Assembly: GCF_963678635.1 (NCBI RefSeq)
Contig: NW_026971090.1
Coordinates: forward strand, 1 to 31,602
Direction of reading: 5' to 3'
DNA length: 31,602 nucleotides
DNA from: Symsagittifera roscoffensis
Lineage: Eukaryota > Xenacoelomorpha > Acoela > Convolutidae
Of the stretch, positions 9,323-20,208 are shown in pieces; the first letter of the stretch is position 1; every line of letters begins with the position of its first letter. Below the pieces are notes generated by a model. That model was not told the DNA's origin and searched no databases. It was given only the letters and a program-made list of their open reading frames with translations. The position numbers and the translations under genes were made by a program.

Positions 9323-10381
9323 AAACAAGGTGTGCCACATATAGAAGAAAGTGACATCGAACTCGAAAAACAAAAAATTTTTGTCTTCTTGCACATTTAT
9401 TCAAATTTCCTAACTGCTTTTAAAGTGGGTTTTCTTTTCATTTGAATTAAATGTTCCTGAATCAAAGATAAGTTTTCAAAAAATTATCAGGGCAAACTAC
9501 TAAGAGCACATTTAAAGACAATTAATTATTTTATCACAAAATTTATATAATCACAATGCACAGAACCATGACAATCAATAAAGCAATCATTAATATTGAA
9601 CAAACCAGATTCATATTTTGAGTTTAAAATTTTTGGAATTTTATCCAGAAACGCTGAACCAAGAGTTTGTGTGAAGGCCATTTTGTGATTAAAACATAAA
9701 TATTGTCTCAAGAATCTTTTCCGAATTAGTCATTTCCTTGCAATACTAAGCATGTTTTCGGCTCTTTTCCATCGTAAGTTATGTTGAACTACTCTACTAA
9801 GCTGCTAGAATACTTCTCCGCTTGATGTAACATTAGTTGAATGAAATCTGTGCTTGATATTTGTTTACCTATGTATCTAATCTCTACAGAATTTGGCTAA
9901 GAGATGTTCCTATTGAAATCAAAAGAACTAAAAATTCTCCAAAAAATATAAAAAGTGGCTGGTACAGACACAAAAATCATAGGCTACTATGTATTATTGG
10001 TAAAAATTACTGGAAACGGAAATAAATAGCGATTTTTTACCATAATCTGAATAAAAGCTGGAAGAGCTTGACACATAGCAGCAGCCATCTAAAAGAATGG
10101 TTTCATCAGGGAAGTGTGGATATATATATATATATAGTAGAGGCAACGCCTATGCAATTTCGATTCGACTCTTCACTGCAAAGGAAAAGTCTAATACATT
10201 CAGATTCGACTCTTCACTGCAAAGGAAAATGGAGACTTGATGCAAGTTACATATGTCAACTACACTTTTAATGAATTCAAAGAATTGTCCCAAGTTTTGG
10301 GAGACTTTATGTTCGTTGATAATTGTAAACATCAGTAATGCCAAAACAGTCAAGATTCTAAAATTTACTAAAATCTTCCAG
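9323..10381 (+). repeat. linker type 2 between units E and F
   Basis: Type 2 markers, with two 41-bp minirepeats at about 10163-10229. It contains the longest TA run of the array (GGATATATATATATATATAG, about 10118-10137). The sequence after the basic frame reads AAATAAATAGCG rather than AAATAACTAGCG. Confidence 0.6.
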
Positions 10382-10772
10382 TCTAGTGAGCAAATTATCA
10401 TAGATCATTCAGAATGGAGAGAACTCGAGAGTAAAAGATTTAGAGAAGTTAGAAAAGAATTTGGTATGTCTAAGTCACATTCGAGAAAAAAATTACGGAT
10501 ATTCATATGATTCAAATAAAAAATCTGTTGAAAAAATTGTGGATCTGGGATACAGAAATAGTTTTCATATGCATAAAAGTGAATATTTACTACAAATGAC
10601 TTTTTTTGAAGAATTATTTGAATTTAACATCTTCTACAGAGATCCGAAGAAGTTTTTCAGTCCCTTAAGAATTTCTCTACATGATTGGCAAAAAATTGAA
10701 ACAATTCGTGATAGAAGGTACAGGAAAAAAAAGTTTAAGATTCCACGAGATAACTTAGCTCTGTTGAGATGA
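10382..10772 (+). pseudogene. array ORF, unit F, frameshifted
   Basis: Seven-A frameshift as in C-E; otherwise both halves are open. A Glu to Lys change gives RKKKFKI. Its AATAAA is changed to AATGAA. Confidence 0.6.
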
Positions 10773-11780
10773 AAACAAGGTGTGCCACATATAGAAAAAA
10801 GTGACATCGAACTCGAAAAATGAAAAATTTTTGTCATCTTGCACATTTATTCAAATTTCCTAACTGCTTTTAAAGTGGGTTTTTTTTTCATTTGAATTAA
10901 ATGTTCCTGAATCAAAGATAAGTTTTCAAAAAACTATCAGGGCAAACTACTAAGAGCACATTTAAAGACAATTGATTATTTTATCACAAAATTTATATAA
11001 TCACAATGCACAGAACCATGACAATCAATAAAGCAATCATTAATATTGAACAAACCAGATTCATATTTTGAGTTTTAAATTTTTGGAATTTTATCCAGAA
11101 ACACTGAACCAAGAGTTTGTGTGAAGGCCATTTTGTGATTAAAACATAAATATTGTCTCAAGAATCTTTTCCGAATTAGTCATTTCCTTGCAATACTAAG
11201 CATGTTTTCGGCTCTTTTCCATCGTAAGTTGAACTACTCTACTAAGCTGCTAGAATACTTCTCCGCTTGATGTAACAATAGTTGAATGAAATCTGTGCTT
11301 GATATTTGTTTACCTATGTATCTAATCTCTACAGAATTTGGCTAAGAGATGTTCCTATTGAAATCAAAAGAACTAAAAATTCTCCAAAAAATATAAAAAG
11401 TGGCTGGTACAGACACAAAAATCATAGGCTACTATGTATTATTGGTAAAAATTACTGGAAACGGAAATAACTAGCGATTTTTTACCATAATCTGAATAAA
11501 AGCTGGAAGAGCTTGACACATAGCAGCAGCCATCTAAAAGAATGGTTTCATCAGGGAAGTGTGGATATATATATAGTAGAGGCAACGCCTATGCAATTTC
11601 GATTCGACTCTTCACTGCAAAGGAAAAGTCTAATACATTCAGATTCGACTCTTCACTGCAAAGGAAAATGGAGACTTGATGCAAGTTACATATGTCAACT
11701 ACACTTTGAATGAATTCAAAGAATTGTCCCAAGTTTTGGGAGACTTTATGATCGTTGATAATTGTAAACATCGGTAATGC
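10773..11780 (+). repeat. linker type 2 after unit F, array end
   Basis: Type 2 markers, two 41-bp minirepeats (about 11602-11668) and a mid-length TA run. The donor region has lost five bases (CGTAAGTTGAAC instead of CGTAAGTTATGTTGAAC). The similarity stops after ATCGGTAATGC (about 11780), exactly inside the possible 47-nt intron, so no seventh ORF follows. Confidence 0.6.
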
Positions 11781-12830
11781 TTTTTGCTGTTTTGTATGCT
11801 CGATAACTGATCTATTAGTGGTTCAAAAACATTTTTCTCCCTGGATTGTACACTTAGAGCTAGTATATCTGAGGAAAAGGTGGACAAAACATTTAATTGA
11901 ATCAAAATTGACATAAAACTTTGGGCAATTATCAGTTGATTTGCCAATACTTTGCCAATATCAGTTTAAAAAACTACAAAAAAAACTTGTTTTACTCGTT
12001 TTTTATTTATATATAATTAAAAAAATTACTTATTTGAAGAAAATTACAAACAAGAATGTAGTTTTAGTTGAAAACCGTATCAATTTTTTTGAATTTCTGT
12101 AATTCATTGGATCTTTTCTTTGTTTATTTCATTAAGAAGTATGTTTCTATCGAAAGAGTTTTCAAAGTCTGATTTGGACATTTATCAGATTTTAAGGTTA
12201 AAATACTGCAAAAGACTATAAAAATGGTGGACAGATGGCGTTGATGGAGATTGTAGTAGTTTTAACTTGTACAAAATTACAGAGTGTTCCATAGTTTTGT
12301 TTAAAAGATGGAGAGGAGATTTCAGAAAAAAAGAGTACGTTCAGATTCATCAACCATTATTTGGTTAACTCTGAATAAGTGGTCGATCAAAAAAAAAATG
12401 GAAGAGCCTATGAAACAAAAGTTGGAGAAAAGGAGCATCATTTTGATCATTGTTTTGCATTTTATACAAATTCAAAATCAAAATTTGTCAGAGTTTGTTT
12501 TAATCGATTATCCAAAATTAATGAACTTCCGGTTGTTTATACTACAATTTAACAAAAAGGAAACAAAAATAATATAAATTTTGGTAATTTAATTTTTCAC
12601 TGGTTAGAAATAGAACAAGTAAAAAAAACTTGATCGAAGTAACAAAATTTGAACTGAGTGTCAAAAAAATTTTATAAACCAGTTAAGACATCTCATTTAT
12701 CTCACTTTGGTGTCAAATGGATATGTTAGTTGTGTTAGAAAAGTTCATCAAAAAAGATTGATTGGGAAGTTTCATAATCATAGATTTGTTCTGATCTACA
12801 AAACAATTGAAAATCTCAATCTGCTAATTC
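11781..12830. other. non-coding stretch with weak ORFs only
   Basis: Single-copy sequence within each 15.5-kb unit. An 89-codon + frame (12308-12577) and a 62-codon + frame (12707-12895) are present. They have AT-driven composition and no motif, acceptor or promoter support. An 82-codon - frame (11699-11947) is equally unsupported. Confidence 0.4.
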
Positions 12831-12836
12831 TTCAAT

Positions 12837-13180
12837 CTGATTGGTTAATATTACAAATTTTACCTTTGAAGGAAAGCTCGATTCTGATTGTTTGATAACA
12901 AAATTGTTGAAAACTCCACTTTGAGTGAATGGTCAATTCTGATTGGTTGTAATCAGAAAAGATAAAAATTTCCTTATAAGTAATGCTCGATTCTGATTGA
13001 TTGATATCAAATTTTTTGAAAATTTCAGTTTTAGGTTGGAGGATTTTTATTTCAGCTTGGCCAAGTAGGATGAATATCCATTCTGATTTTCTTTCTTGTT
13101 AAGAAAAAATGGTAAAAAGTCTTGCTGTTTGTTTTTGATTTTGTTCAGTTTTGAGGCTATTCAACTCTCCTTATATAAAA
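12837..13180 (+). promoter_or_regulatory. CTGATTGG array with TATA box
   Basis: CTGATTGG or a near variant occurs at 12837-12844, 12884-12891, 12939-12946, 12993-13000 and 13083-13090, mostly preceded by ATT and spaced about 47-90 bp. TATATAAAA follows at 13172-13180, about 88 bp before the ATG at 13268. ATTGG is an inverted CCAAT box, as bound by NF-Y. The layout is a compact, ordered promoter for the small gene that follows. Confidence 0.5.
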
Positions 13181-13267
13181 ATTAGGGACATTCTAAACCT
13201 CCCATTTATTCTCAAATTCTTCTTTTTTTACTTATTGAGATTCAGTCACTGAATAGAAACTAAAAAG

Positions 13268-13471
13268 ATGCAAATCTTGAATGCGGCAGCGAATACACAC
13301 ACAAATATGCGTCAAGACATTGTAGAACCTGTGATGTTTTGAAGTGTTCAAACTCTAACTTTTTCATATAGCAGCGAGGAACTGGCTAATCATATCAAGA
13401 AGAAATTTTCTTCTTGTCAACACAATGTTAGATATGGAAAGGGTGCTCAGCAGTCTTTAAACACATTTTAA
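13268..13471 (+). pseudogene. dynein light chain (LC8)-like gene, broken
   Basis: From ATG 13268 the frame runs 24 codons, meets TGA at 13340-13342, then continues in the same frame to TAA 13469-13471. The first part contains NAAANTHTNMRQDIVE, comparable with the NADM..(D/E)MQQD start of LC8 light chains. After the stop, ELANHIKKKF closely parallels DIAAHIKKEF of the LC8 second helix. The beta-strand region that should follow (the TWHCIVG segment) is not recognisable, and the frame ends at about 67 codons against about 89 for the family. AATAAA lies at 13477-13482. LC8 proteins are dimeric hub subunits of dynein. A diverged short paralogue or intron-containing gene is possible, but no good intron removes the TGA in frame. 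Confidence 0.45.
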
Positions 13472-13482
13472 GAGAAAATAAA

Positions 13483-14353
13483 ATTATTATTTTTTAAATA
13501 AAAACATAGGAAAAAATGCTATGAATAAAATTTTATACTGAATCTGAAAAATATATACAATATTTATGAATTTGAAAAACTCTTGTAAAATTGTACAGTG
13601 TTTTCTTGATCTGTCAATAATTTTTTGTATCAAAATATTCTGATTGATTATAAAACCAGCAACAATCAAACTCAATTTGTGAAATTTTCAATGAAAATCG
13701 ATCCTAAAATCTTTAACCTACAGTAGAAACTCCATTGGTTGCATTCTTGCGGAGATTTTGTTAAAGTGCATAACATACGCCAATGAGAGGTTAAGTATTT
13801 GTTAAAAAATTGTAAAAAACCGGACGTTTATAAGGCATTGACTATTTGACAGACGTTGCCTAGTTACCATTTTAAAGTTTTCCTTGTTTAGTGCTTGTGA
13901 AGGTGCTCATAGAGTAGATCGTTTTTAGGCAGATAATGGAGAAGATTTTTAAAAATTAAAGTTTTCTATTGTTTTTTTGACGATTTCAGATACGAAATTG
14001 ATAACTGACCAAAAGAGGGAGAAAAAATTTACGTTTATGAAAACCTTTGAAAACTTTAAGATAATACCATACATCATTTTCAAACAAAAATTTTTTCTTC
14101 AATATAGAAATTCAATTTTCAATATATATATATTTTTTCATTATATATAGAGTTGAAACAGCAACATATAGTTTTCAGGTTGAGAAAATCATTTGAAGAT
14201 TTTTAGCAAAGATTTACTGTAGCGACTGAACAAGGGAACCTAAAGGAAACCTTGTAGAAATTACATAGTAATAATCAGAAGTTATCAGTTCTAAATTTAT
14301 CTCTGCCAGCTAATTGTTCGTTCAATTGATACTATTTTCCTCCCATATTCCCC
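13483..14353. other. non-coding AT-rich stretch
   Basis: No credible gene. It holds a TA-rich run (about 14119-14150) and a TTTTCAG string near 14173 that is not tied to an exon. Confidence 0.4.
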
Positions 14354-14547
14354 AAAGTTTTGACTAAGTTTTCTTGCAAAGTGAGTACAATAGAAAACCC
14401 ATGTTTAAGCAGGAAGCAAAATTTTGACAAAATTTTCTTGCAAAGTGAGTTCAATAGGGAATTCATGTATTAAGCAGGAAGCAAAGTTTTGACGAAGTTT
14501 TCTCGCAAAGTGAGTTCAAAAGCGAAACCATGTATTAAGCAGGAAGC
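14354..14547 (+). repeat. three tandem copies of a 64/65-bp repeat
   Basis: Units start at 14354, 14418 and 14483, each with AAA(G/A)TTTTGAC, then TTTCT(T/C)GCAAAGTGAGT, and end with TTAAGCAGGAAGC. They diverge by several substitutions, so this repeat is older than the 15.5-kb duplication. Confidence 0.8.
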
Positions 14548-15600
14548 AAAAATAACCTTAAAACAAAGAAAATAATGTTGTAGAAACAACAGAGTAAACC
14601 ATCAACTATAAAGAAGATTTTGTTGCATTTCATCCAACATCTGATATTTTTTAAAGAAAAGTTTACCCCAATTTTAGTCAATTTTTGTGGTAAACTGTTT
14701 ATTTCTCATCACTGATCTAAAATTTATTTCTAATAACGTGAAAATTTCTCAGAAAATGTAACTTTTATTACAAGTTTGGGTTAATCATTGAAAAAAAATT
14801 GAGGAGGAGTTGGAGCATGGAGTTTGGTATAGAAATACCATTGAACATTGCTCTTATTGTTCATTTGAATTGAGATTATCAGGTAAATTTTCCTGGACAA
14901 AAAACCATATGGTCAAAAAACCATTTAATTACACTATTTAAAAATCGTAGACTTCATTCTTAATTGAGGTAATATGAGCTTTCTTCTAAGTTGTCAGTTG
15001 TCAGAGCTTTATATAAACCGCTTTTTAGCTCAATTTAGGGTAGACTTTATCTTATTTCATTATTTTGAGAGAAAAATGTGGAAAAGTACATATTTTTATA
15101 CCAAGTTTTGTATCACTATCTCGACATGATGCCAATTAAAATGTAATTTGAGCTTAATTTTAAATTCTACAGGTCTTTGATTTTTTGCCAAAACCTAGAG
15201 ATTTCTGCAATTTTTTCGAAAACTTGAAATTTTTGCATTTTTTTTCCAAAAACTTAAAATTCTTTGCATTTTTCTCCAAAAACATTTTTTTTTTGAAGTT
15301 TCAATAGGTTTCAGCATAGTCTCAGCTAGGTTGAGTACTGTTTTAAAAAGTTTGAACCTCTAAAAAATTTTTGTTAAATCAAATTAAATCAAATGTTATC
15401 GTGTTTTGAAGTTTTTGAAAAAAAAACTTTCAGTTTTTTTTATTAAAAGTTCCAAGTTTTTGCACAACTTACCATTGGCTGACCATGATCCAAAAACAAT
15501 TATACCTTCATTACACAATCTGCACGTTATACTCACCAATTACATAATGCGTACCGTAATTTTTGCGAAGAAACTAGATATTTCCACACAAAATCCAAAA
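14548..15600. other. non-coding AT-rich stretch with phased A/T runs
   Basis: No credible gene. At 15180-15300 there are about three imperfect units of roughly 30 bp built from TTTGCA, a T run and CCAAAAACTT, similar in style to the 1840-2350 minisatellite. An 85-codon + frame (15406-15663) has no support. Confidence 0.4.
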
Positions 15601-15940
15601 AAAAACTGTTTTTCTTACCATTCTCTTACCATCACACTGAAACCTTACCATTCCCTATCTTAACTCATTGGGAAGCCAATTCCCTATTTTAATGAATTTC
15701 TAATTCCCTACAATGAATTTATAATCTTTATACATAGAGAAATCTATACACTACCTTAAAACATGGTAAGATCGGGCGCCAAGCAAATTCTCTGAAACAT
15801 ACCATCACACTGAAACCTTACCATTTCCATCTTAATTCATTAGGAAATATATTCACTATCCTAACACACAGGTTGGTGACCATATGCTCTATTCCCTATC
15901 TTAAAACATGGGTGTCATCATTAACCCCTGTTGGTTTGAA
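15601..15940 (+). repeat. imperfect direct repeats with TTCCCTATCTTAA
   Basis: CCATCACACTGAAACCTTAC occurs at 15629 and again at 15802, 173 bp apart, each followed by a related CTTAA(C/T)TCATT(G/A)GGAA string. TTCCCTAT(C/T)TTAA-type motifs occur near 15651, 15681 and 15894. The left flank does not contain them. Confidence 0.65.
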
Positions 15941-16043
15941 TTTAGGAAAATGATGGACGTCATTAGAAAAAGATAGAATGAAGGGTCCTGGGTAATTTCA
16001 CTGACCAAAAATTTGTGTGTTTTCAGCGCGTACTCCTTCCTCA

Positions 16044-16344
16044 AACTTTGTCAAATATATTGGATTTAAGTCCTTAAAAGGGTCTTCTGATTGGATACGA
16101 CAGCCAGAACAAAAAAGTATAATTTTGTGATCGGAAACCACAAGGTGTAAAATGTAACTAAACTGGAAGTTTGTTTCCAGTTGGACACGACTTTTATATA
16201 AAAATTCACTGAAAGGAAGCTGATATTTGATTGGACTACTACAGACTAAAAATGGATTTGAACTACTACTACAGATTTGAACTACTACTACTACAGACCA
16301 AATATGGAAAATGAATTCTGATTGGTTGAACTCGCACACTTGAG
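16044..16344 (+). promoter_or_regulatory. CTGATTGG/TATA cluster, copy 2
   Basis: Duplicate of 600-900: CTGATTGG at 16087-16094 and 16318-16325, TATA box at 16195-16204. One change (780 A to 16224 T) lies next to the TTGATTGG motif. Confidence 0.4.
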
Positions 16345-16419
16345 TGGAAAGTATCCCTCACCTCTAACTAAAAATTATGCTTTTTTCAACTTAACTACCT
16401 TCAACTACCTCCTCTCTCA

Positions 16420-16945
16420 GCTCTAAACATTTTAATTTCAACTTATACACTGTCAAATATATCCTCTGTCAGCACTACATCAGTCAACCTTTTTACTCCG
16501 TATCTTTTACTCAACTGGTTGATCAAAATGATCTTCTCAGTGCAAAACAGAACCCATATGTACTCTGTAGATTTTTTGCCTGATCTAGTACAAATCCAAC
16601 TGCGATAAACAGTCACTAGAGTTTTTCTGGCACGAATGGACATACCAATCCAAGTCTGGCACCTGGTGGAAGTGATGCGAAGGGTTTTCAACGAGCATCA
16701 TATGATACAAGTACCCATCACAGAACACCAACTTTAGATATGTGGCTCAACCAGTCGACGACTTCCTCGTTCCTTGCGAGGAGGAGATGTGATCAGCCGA
16801 AAACCCCATCACATTAGAAGAAGATGAGGGCTTCTCAGAAGCAATGACGTCTCCAGCTCCACAAAAACTGATACAACCTCGTCTAGCTCTGCGTTCTATA
16901 GAGAACCTACAGAACTCTTCTGCTGCTCGACAGCTCTTTGATTAA
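16420..16945 (+). pseudogene. degraded protein-coding gene, copy 2
   Basis: Duplicate of 976-1501 with the same stops and frameshift, so the decay came before the duplication. The only difference seen is C to A at 16909. Confidence 0.45.
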
Positions 16946-17283
16946 ACATTTTTGTTGATAATTGATGTTTTGTATTTACTTCGTTCCTTGTAATTAAATA
17001 ATTTCTTCAACTTCATTTCAATTGTGAGAATAGATGAGAAGTTCAGTGTAAATCATTGAAAAACAATTAGAATCCGTACAACCTAATTTAGCGCTCCAAA
17101 TTGGCACACATCTTAAGAAACTTGATTTAATTTTGAACACATTTTAGAAAAAACAATTGAAAAATTCTATTCAAGAAATATATGGTCCTGAAAGTTGTCA
17201 GAATAAAAACTCAAAAATTTTTTCCGCACTTTGTAGAGGTGAATCATTGTAGAAGTGCATCAACTTAAAAAAAAAGTTAATCA
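16946..17283. other. non-coding AT-rich stretch, copy 2
   Basis: Duplicate of 1502-1839. Nothing further is seen. Confidence 0.4.
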
Positions 17284-17944
17284 TGTTTCACATATTGTCA
17301 AAAAAAAGTGAAAAACTTTTCGCATCTTGTCAAAAAAAGTGAAACTTTTTTTGCATTTTGTCAAAAAAGTGAAACACTTTCCGCATCTTATCAGAAAAAC
17401 TGAAACATTTTTCGCATTTTAAAGAAAAAAAGTGAAACTTTTTGCATTTTGTTAGAAAGCAAAACACTTCACATTTTTAGGAAAGTGGAACTTTTTTTCA
17501 CATCCGAATGAAAAAATTGAATTTTTTTGACATATTGTTGAAAAAATTGAAACATTTTTTGCATTTTTTTAGGAAAAAAGCGAAACACTTTTTACATATT
17601 GTCAAAAAAAAAATGAAAGACTTTTCGGATCTTGTCAAAAACAATGAAACATTTTTTGCATTTTGTCAAAAAAAGTGAAACCTTATGTTGAAAAAATTGA
17701 AACATTTTTTGCATTTTTTTAGGAAAAAAGCGAAACACTTTTTACATATTGTCAAAAAAAAAATGAAAGACTTTTCGGATCTTGTCAAAAACAATGAAAC
17801 ATTTTTTGCATTTTGTCAAAAAAAGTGAAACCTTATCCGCATCTTATCACAAAAACTGAAACACTTTTCGCATTTTATAGAAAAAAGAGGAATTTTTTTT
17901 CACATACGAATGTTTTAACATATTGTTGAAAAACTTGAAACCCT
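17284..17944. repeat. phased A/T minisatellite, copy 2, expanded
   Basis: Duplicate of 1840-2350 with an internal 150-bp tandem duplication: 17536-17685 is repeated exactly as 17686-17835. The new junction reads CCTTATGTTG. This is the largest difference between the two 15.5-kb copies. Confidence 0.9.
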
Positions 17945-19149
17945 TTCAGCATCTTACCAAAACAAATTATACAGTTTTTCTTGCACAGTTAATTGTTAAC
18001 CATTATGAATTTTTTATTCAATTATTAATCCTTAAGAAAACTACTCTTTGCATGTCTGTTGATAAAAAACAAAAGAAAACCAATGTAATAACATAAGAAA
18101 TAGCAATGAAAGTCATCAATATAGATTTTTTCTAAGCAATTAGACAATAATTTTCCATATGAAAGAAACTCTGCATTTTCCGCTTACTCGTTCAAGAAAC
18201 AATTTAGAATTTTGCATAATTTTTGAAAAAACCAACAAAAAACATGCATTTTACCAAGAAAGAAACCTAGATAGTTTCGTACATTTTGAAAAATTCAAAA
18301 CGATTTTCTTATTTTGCAAATCTTTTTAGGCCTTTTTTGTTGAAATGCTTAGAACAATTTCCTATCATTTAAAAAACTTAATGTAAATTTTGCAAAACTC
18401 TCTAGAAAATCAATTCAGATTCTACATCTTGCAAAAAACTTTGAGAGTTTTTTTTGCAAAGGTAACGAAACTACATAGATTTATAAGTTAAAAACTGTTC
18501 ATGCTGGAAAAAGATCAACTTTGACAAAAGTCTTGTAACAAATGTTCAAATATCGTTAGAAATTTTTTTTGAAAAAAGCCGATCCGATTGTCTGACGTGA
18601 TTCTCGACAGAGCTATTAAGGTCAGGTCTGATTTATTTAGGCAATAAAAAAGTAATTCCACCAAAGAAAATAACTTCATTACGCATTAATTTTTATAGAA
18701 CAGTAAAAGTTGTAGAAAAATTCCCCCAGAGAAAAGATGTAAATTCTCGTTAACTTCTAGAATCTTCTAAGTTTTCAAATCTACAGGTCAAATCCTCAAA
18801 CTTAATAAGAATTCATGTCACAGTTTTTCTAGATTTTTCTTAATCTTCTAAATTCTAGAATAATCCAATAAAAATTTCATCAATCAGGTTTCCAGAACAA
18901 TTTCTAAGGCGATAAGATCGATAAAAAATTTGTGGAGTTTACATATCTTGATATTTTTCAAAGTTTTAATAAAGATACTCAAACAAGGTTGTGAGTATTC
19001 AAGTAAATTTTTCCTTTTTAAAAACTTTTCAATAGTAGCTTCAGGTCAACAGCAAGTTTTCATTCTACCAAATTTTTTATAAATAATTAAAGTCGACCGA
19101 GTGTTGAAATTTTTTGTTGAATAAGTTCAGATACTCCTAGAGAAAATAT
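17945..19149. other. AT-rich non-coding stretch, copy 2
   Basis: Duplicate of 2351-3555, with the heat-shock-element-like string at 18755-18767. One substitution (18054) was seen. Confidence 0.5.
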
Positions 19150-19422
19150 TACATTTCATTTTATTGGAAAATCTCCCACAGTTCAGTTCATTCTATCAAC
19201 GTGAACAAAAATTTTAGAAGAAATGAAAATCTATCCCAAAAATTGAAACCGATAATAATAGAACGTGCGAGATAATGCAACCAGTTTGAAATTGGTACCA
19301 AAACAGTCAAGATTCTAAATTTTAATAAAATCTTCCAGTCTAGTGAGCAAATTATCATAGATCATTCAGAATGGAGAGAACTCGAGAGTAAAAGATTTAG
19401 AGAATTTAGAAAAGAATTGGGT

Positions 19423-19728
19423 ATGTCTAAGTCACATTCGAGAAAAAATTACGGATATTCATATGATTCAAATAAAAAGTCTGTTGAAAAAATTGTGGAT
19501 CTGGGATACAGAAATAGTTTTCATATGCATAAAAGTGAATATTTACTACAAATGACTTTTTTCGAAGAATTATTTGAATTTAACATCTTCTACAGAGATC
19601 CGAAGAAGTTTTTCAGTCCCTTAAGAATTTCTCTACATGATTGGCAAAAAATTCAAACAATTCGTGATAGAAGGTACAAGAAAGAAAAGCTTAAGATTCA
19701 ACGAGATAACTTAGCTCTGTTGAGATGA
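19423..19728 (+). CDS. array ORF, unit A, copy 2
   Basis: Same protein as 3829-4134 with no coding change seen. One base differs just after the stop (19753). Confidence 0.4.
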   Translation: MSKSHSRKNYGYSYDSNKKSVEKIVDLGYRNSFHMHKSEYLLQMTFFEELFEFNIFYRDPKKFFSPLRISLHDWQKIQTIRDRRYKKEKLKIQRDNLALLR

Positions 19729-20208
19729 AAACAAGGTGTGCCACATATAGAAGAAAGTGACATCGAATTCGAAAAATAAAAGTTTTTGTCTTCTTGCACA
19801 ATTATTCAAATTTCCTAACTGCTTTTAAAGTGGGTTTTCTTTTCTTTTGAATTAAATGTTCCTGAATCAAAGATTAGTTTTCAAAAAAATATCAGGGCAA
19901 ACTACTAAGAGCACATTTAAAGACGATTGATTATTTTACATTTATTTTATTGGAAAATCTCCCACAGTTCAGTTCATTCTATCAACGTGAACAAAAATTT
20001 TAGAAGAAATGATAATCTATCCCAAAAGTTGAAACCAATAATAATAGAACGTGCGAGATAATGCAACCAGTTTGAAATTGGTACCAAAACAGTCAAGATT
20101 CTAAATTTTAATAAAATCTTCCAGTCTAGTGAGCAAATTATCATAGATCATTCAGAATGGAGAGAACTCAAGAGTAAAAGATTTAGAGAATTTAGAAAAG
20201 AATTGGGT

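Larger units (their letters stand above)
3556..11780 (+). repeat. tandem array of six ORF-bearing units, copy 1
   Basis: Six units carry the same ORF, with ATG positions at 3829 (A), 4615 (B), 6089 (C), 7531 (D), 9016 (E) and 10466 (F). The spacings are 786, 1474, 1442, 1485 and 1450 bp. A and B share an upstream segment (starting near 3565 and 4351) that C-F lack. C-F share a different upstream linker, and the two kinds converge at CCAAAACAG (3704 in A). The array ends inside a linker near 11780, where the next unit would have begun. Confidence 0.9.
558..16001 (+). repeat. large tandem duplication, copy 1 (about 15.4 kb)
   Basis: The segment starting TGACCAAAAATTTGTG (558) recurs from 16002 in the same orientation. 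The offset is 15,444 up to about 2241 and 15,594 after that, because copy 2 has a 150-bp insertion. The left edge reads GGTGACC, the junction reads CACTGACC and the far end reads CACTGACG, so TGAC is shared by both breakpoints. Differences seen by eye (copy 1/copy 2): 582/16026, 780/16224, 1465/16909, 2460/18054, 4159/19753, 7640/23234, 9246-9247/24840-24841, 10897/26491, 12278/27872 and 13781/29375. The duplication is either very recent or an assembly artefact. Confidence 0.95.

Noticed and set aside
12308-12577. 89-codon + ORF (starts MERRFQKKR)
   Set aside because: AT-driven composition, with no recognised motif, acceptor or promoter; unchanged in copy 2 only because the copies are nearly identical.
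13340-13342. TGA read as selenocysteine or removed by a 41-nt intron (GTGATG to CATATAG)
   Set aside because: No selenocysteine signal was seen, LC8 proteins do not use it, and splicing at those sites puts the second half out of frame.
14154-14161. CTGTTTCA on the - strand, the core of the C. elegans 21U-RNA upstream motif
   Set aside because: An 8-mer is expected about once per window this size by chance, and no cluster of matches was found. Small-RNA data would be needed.
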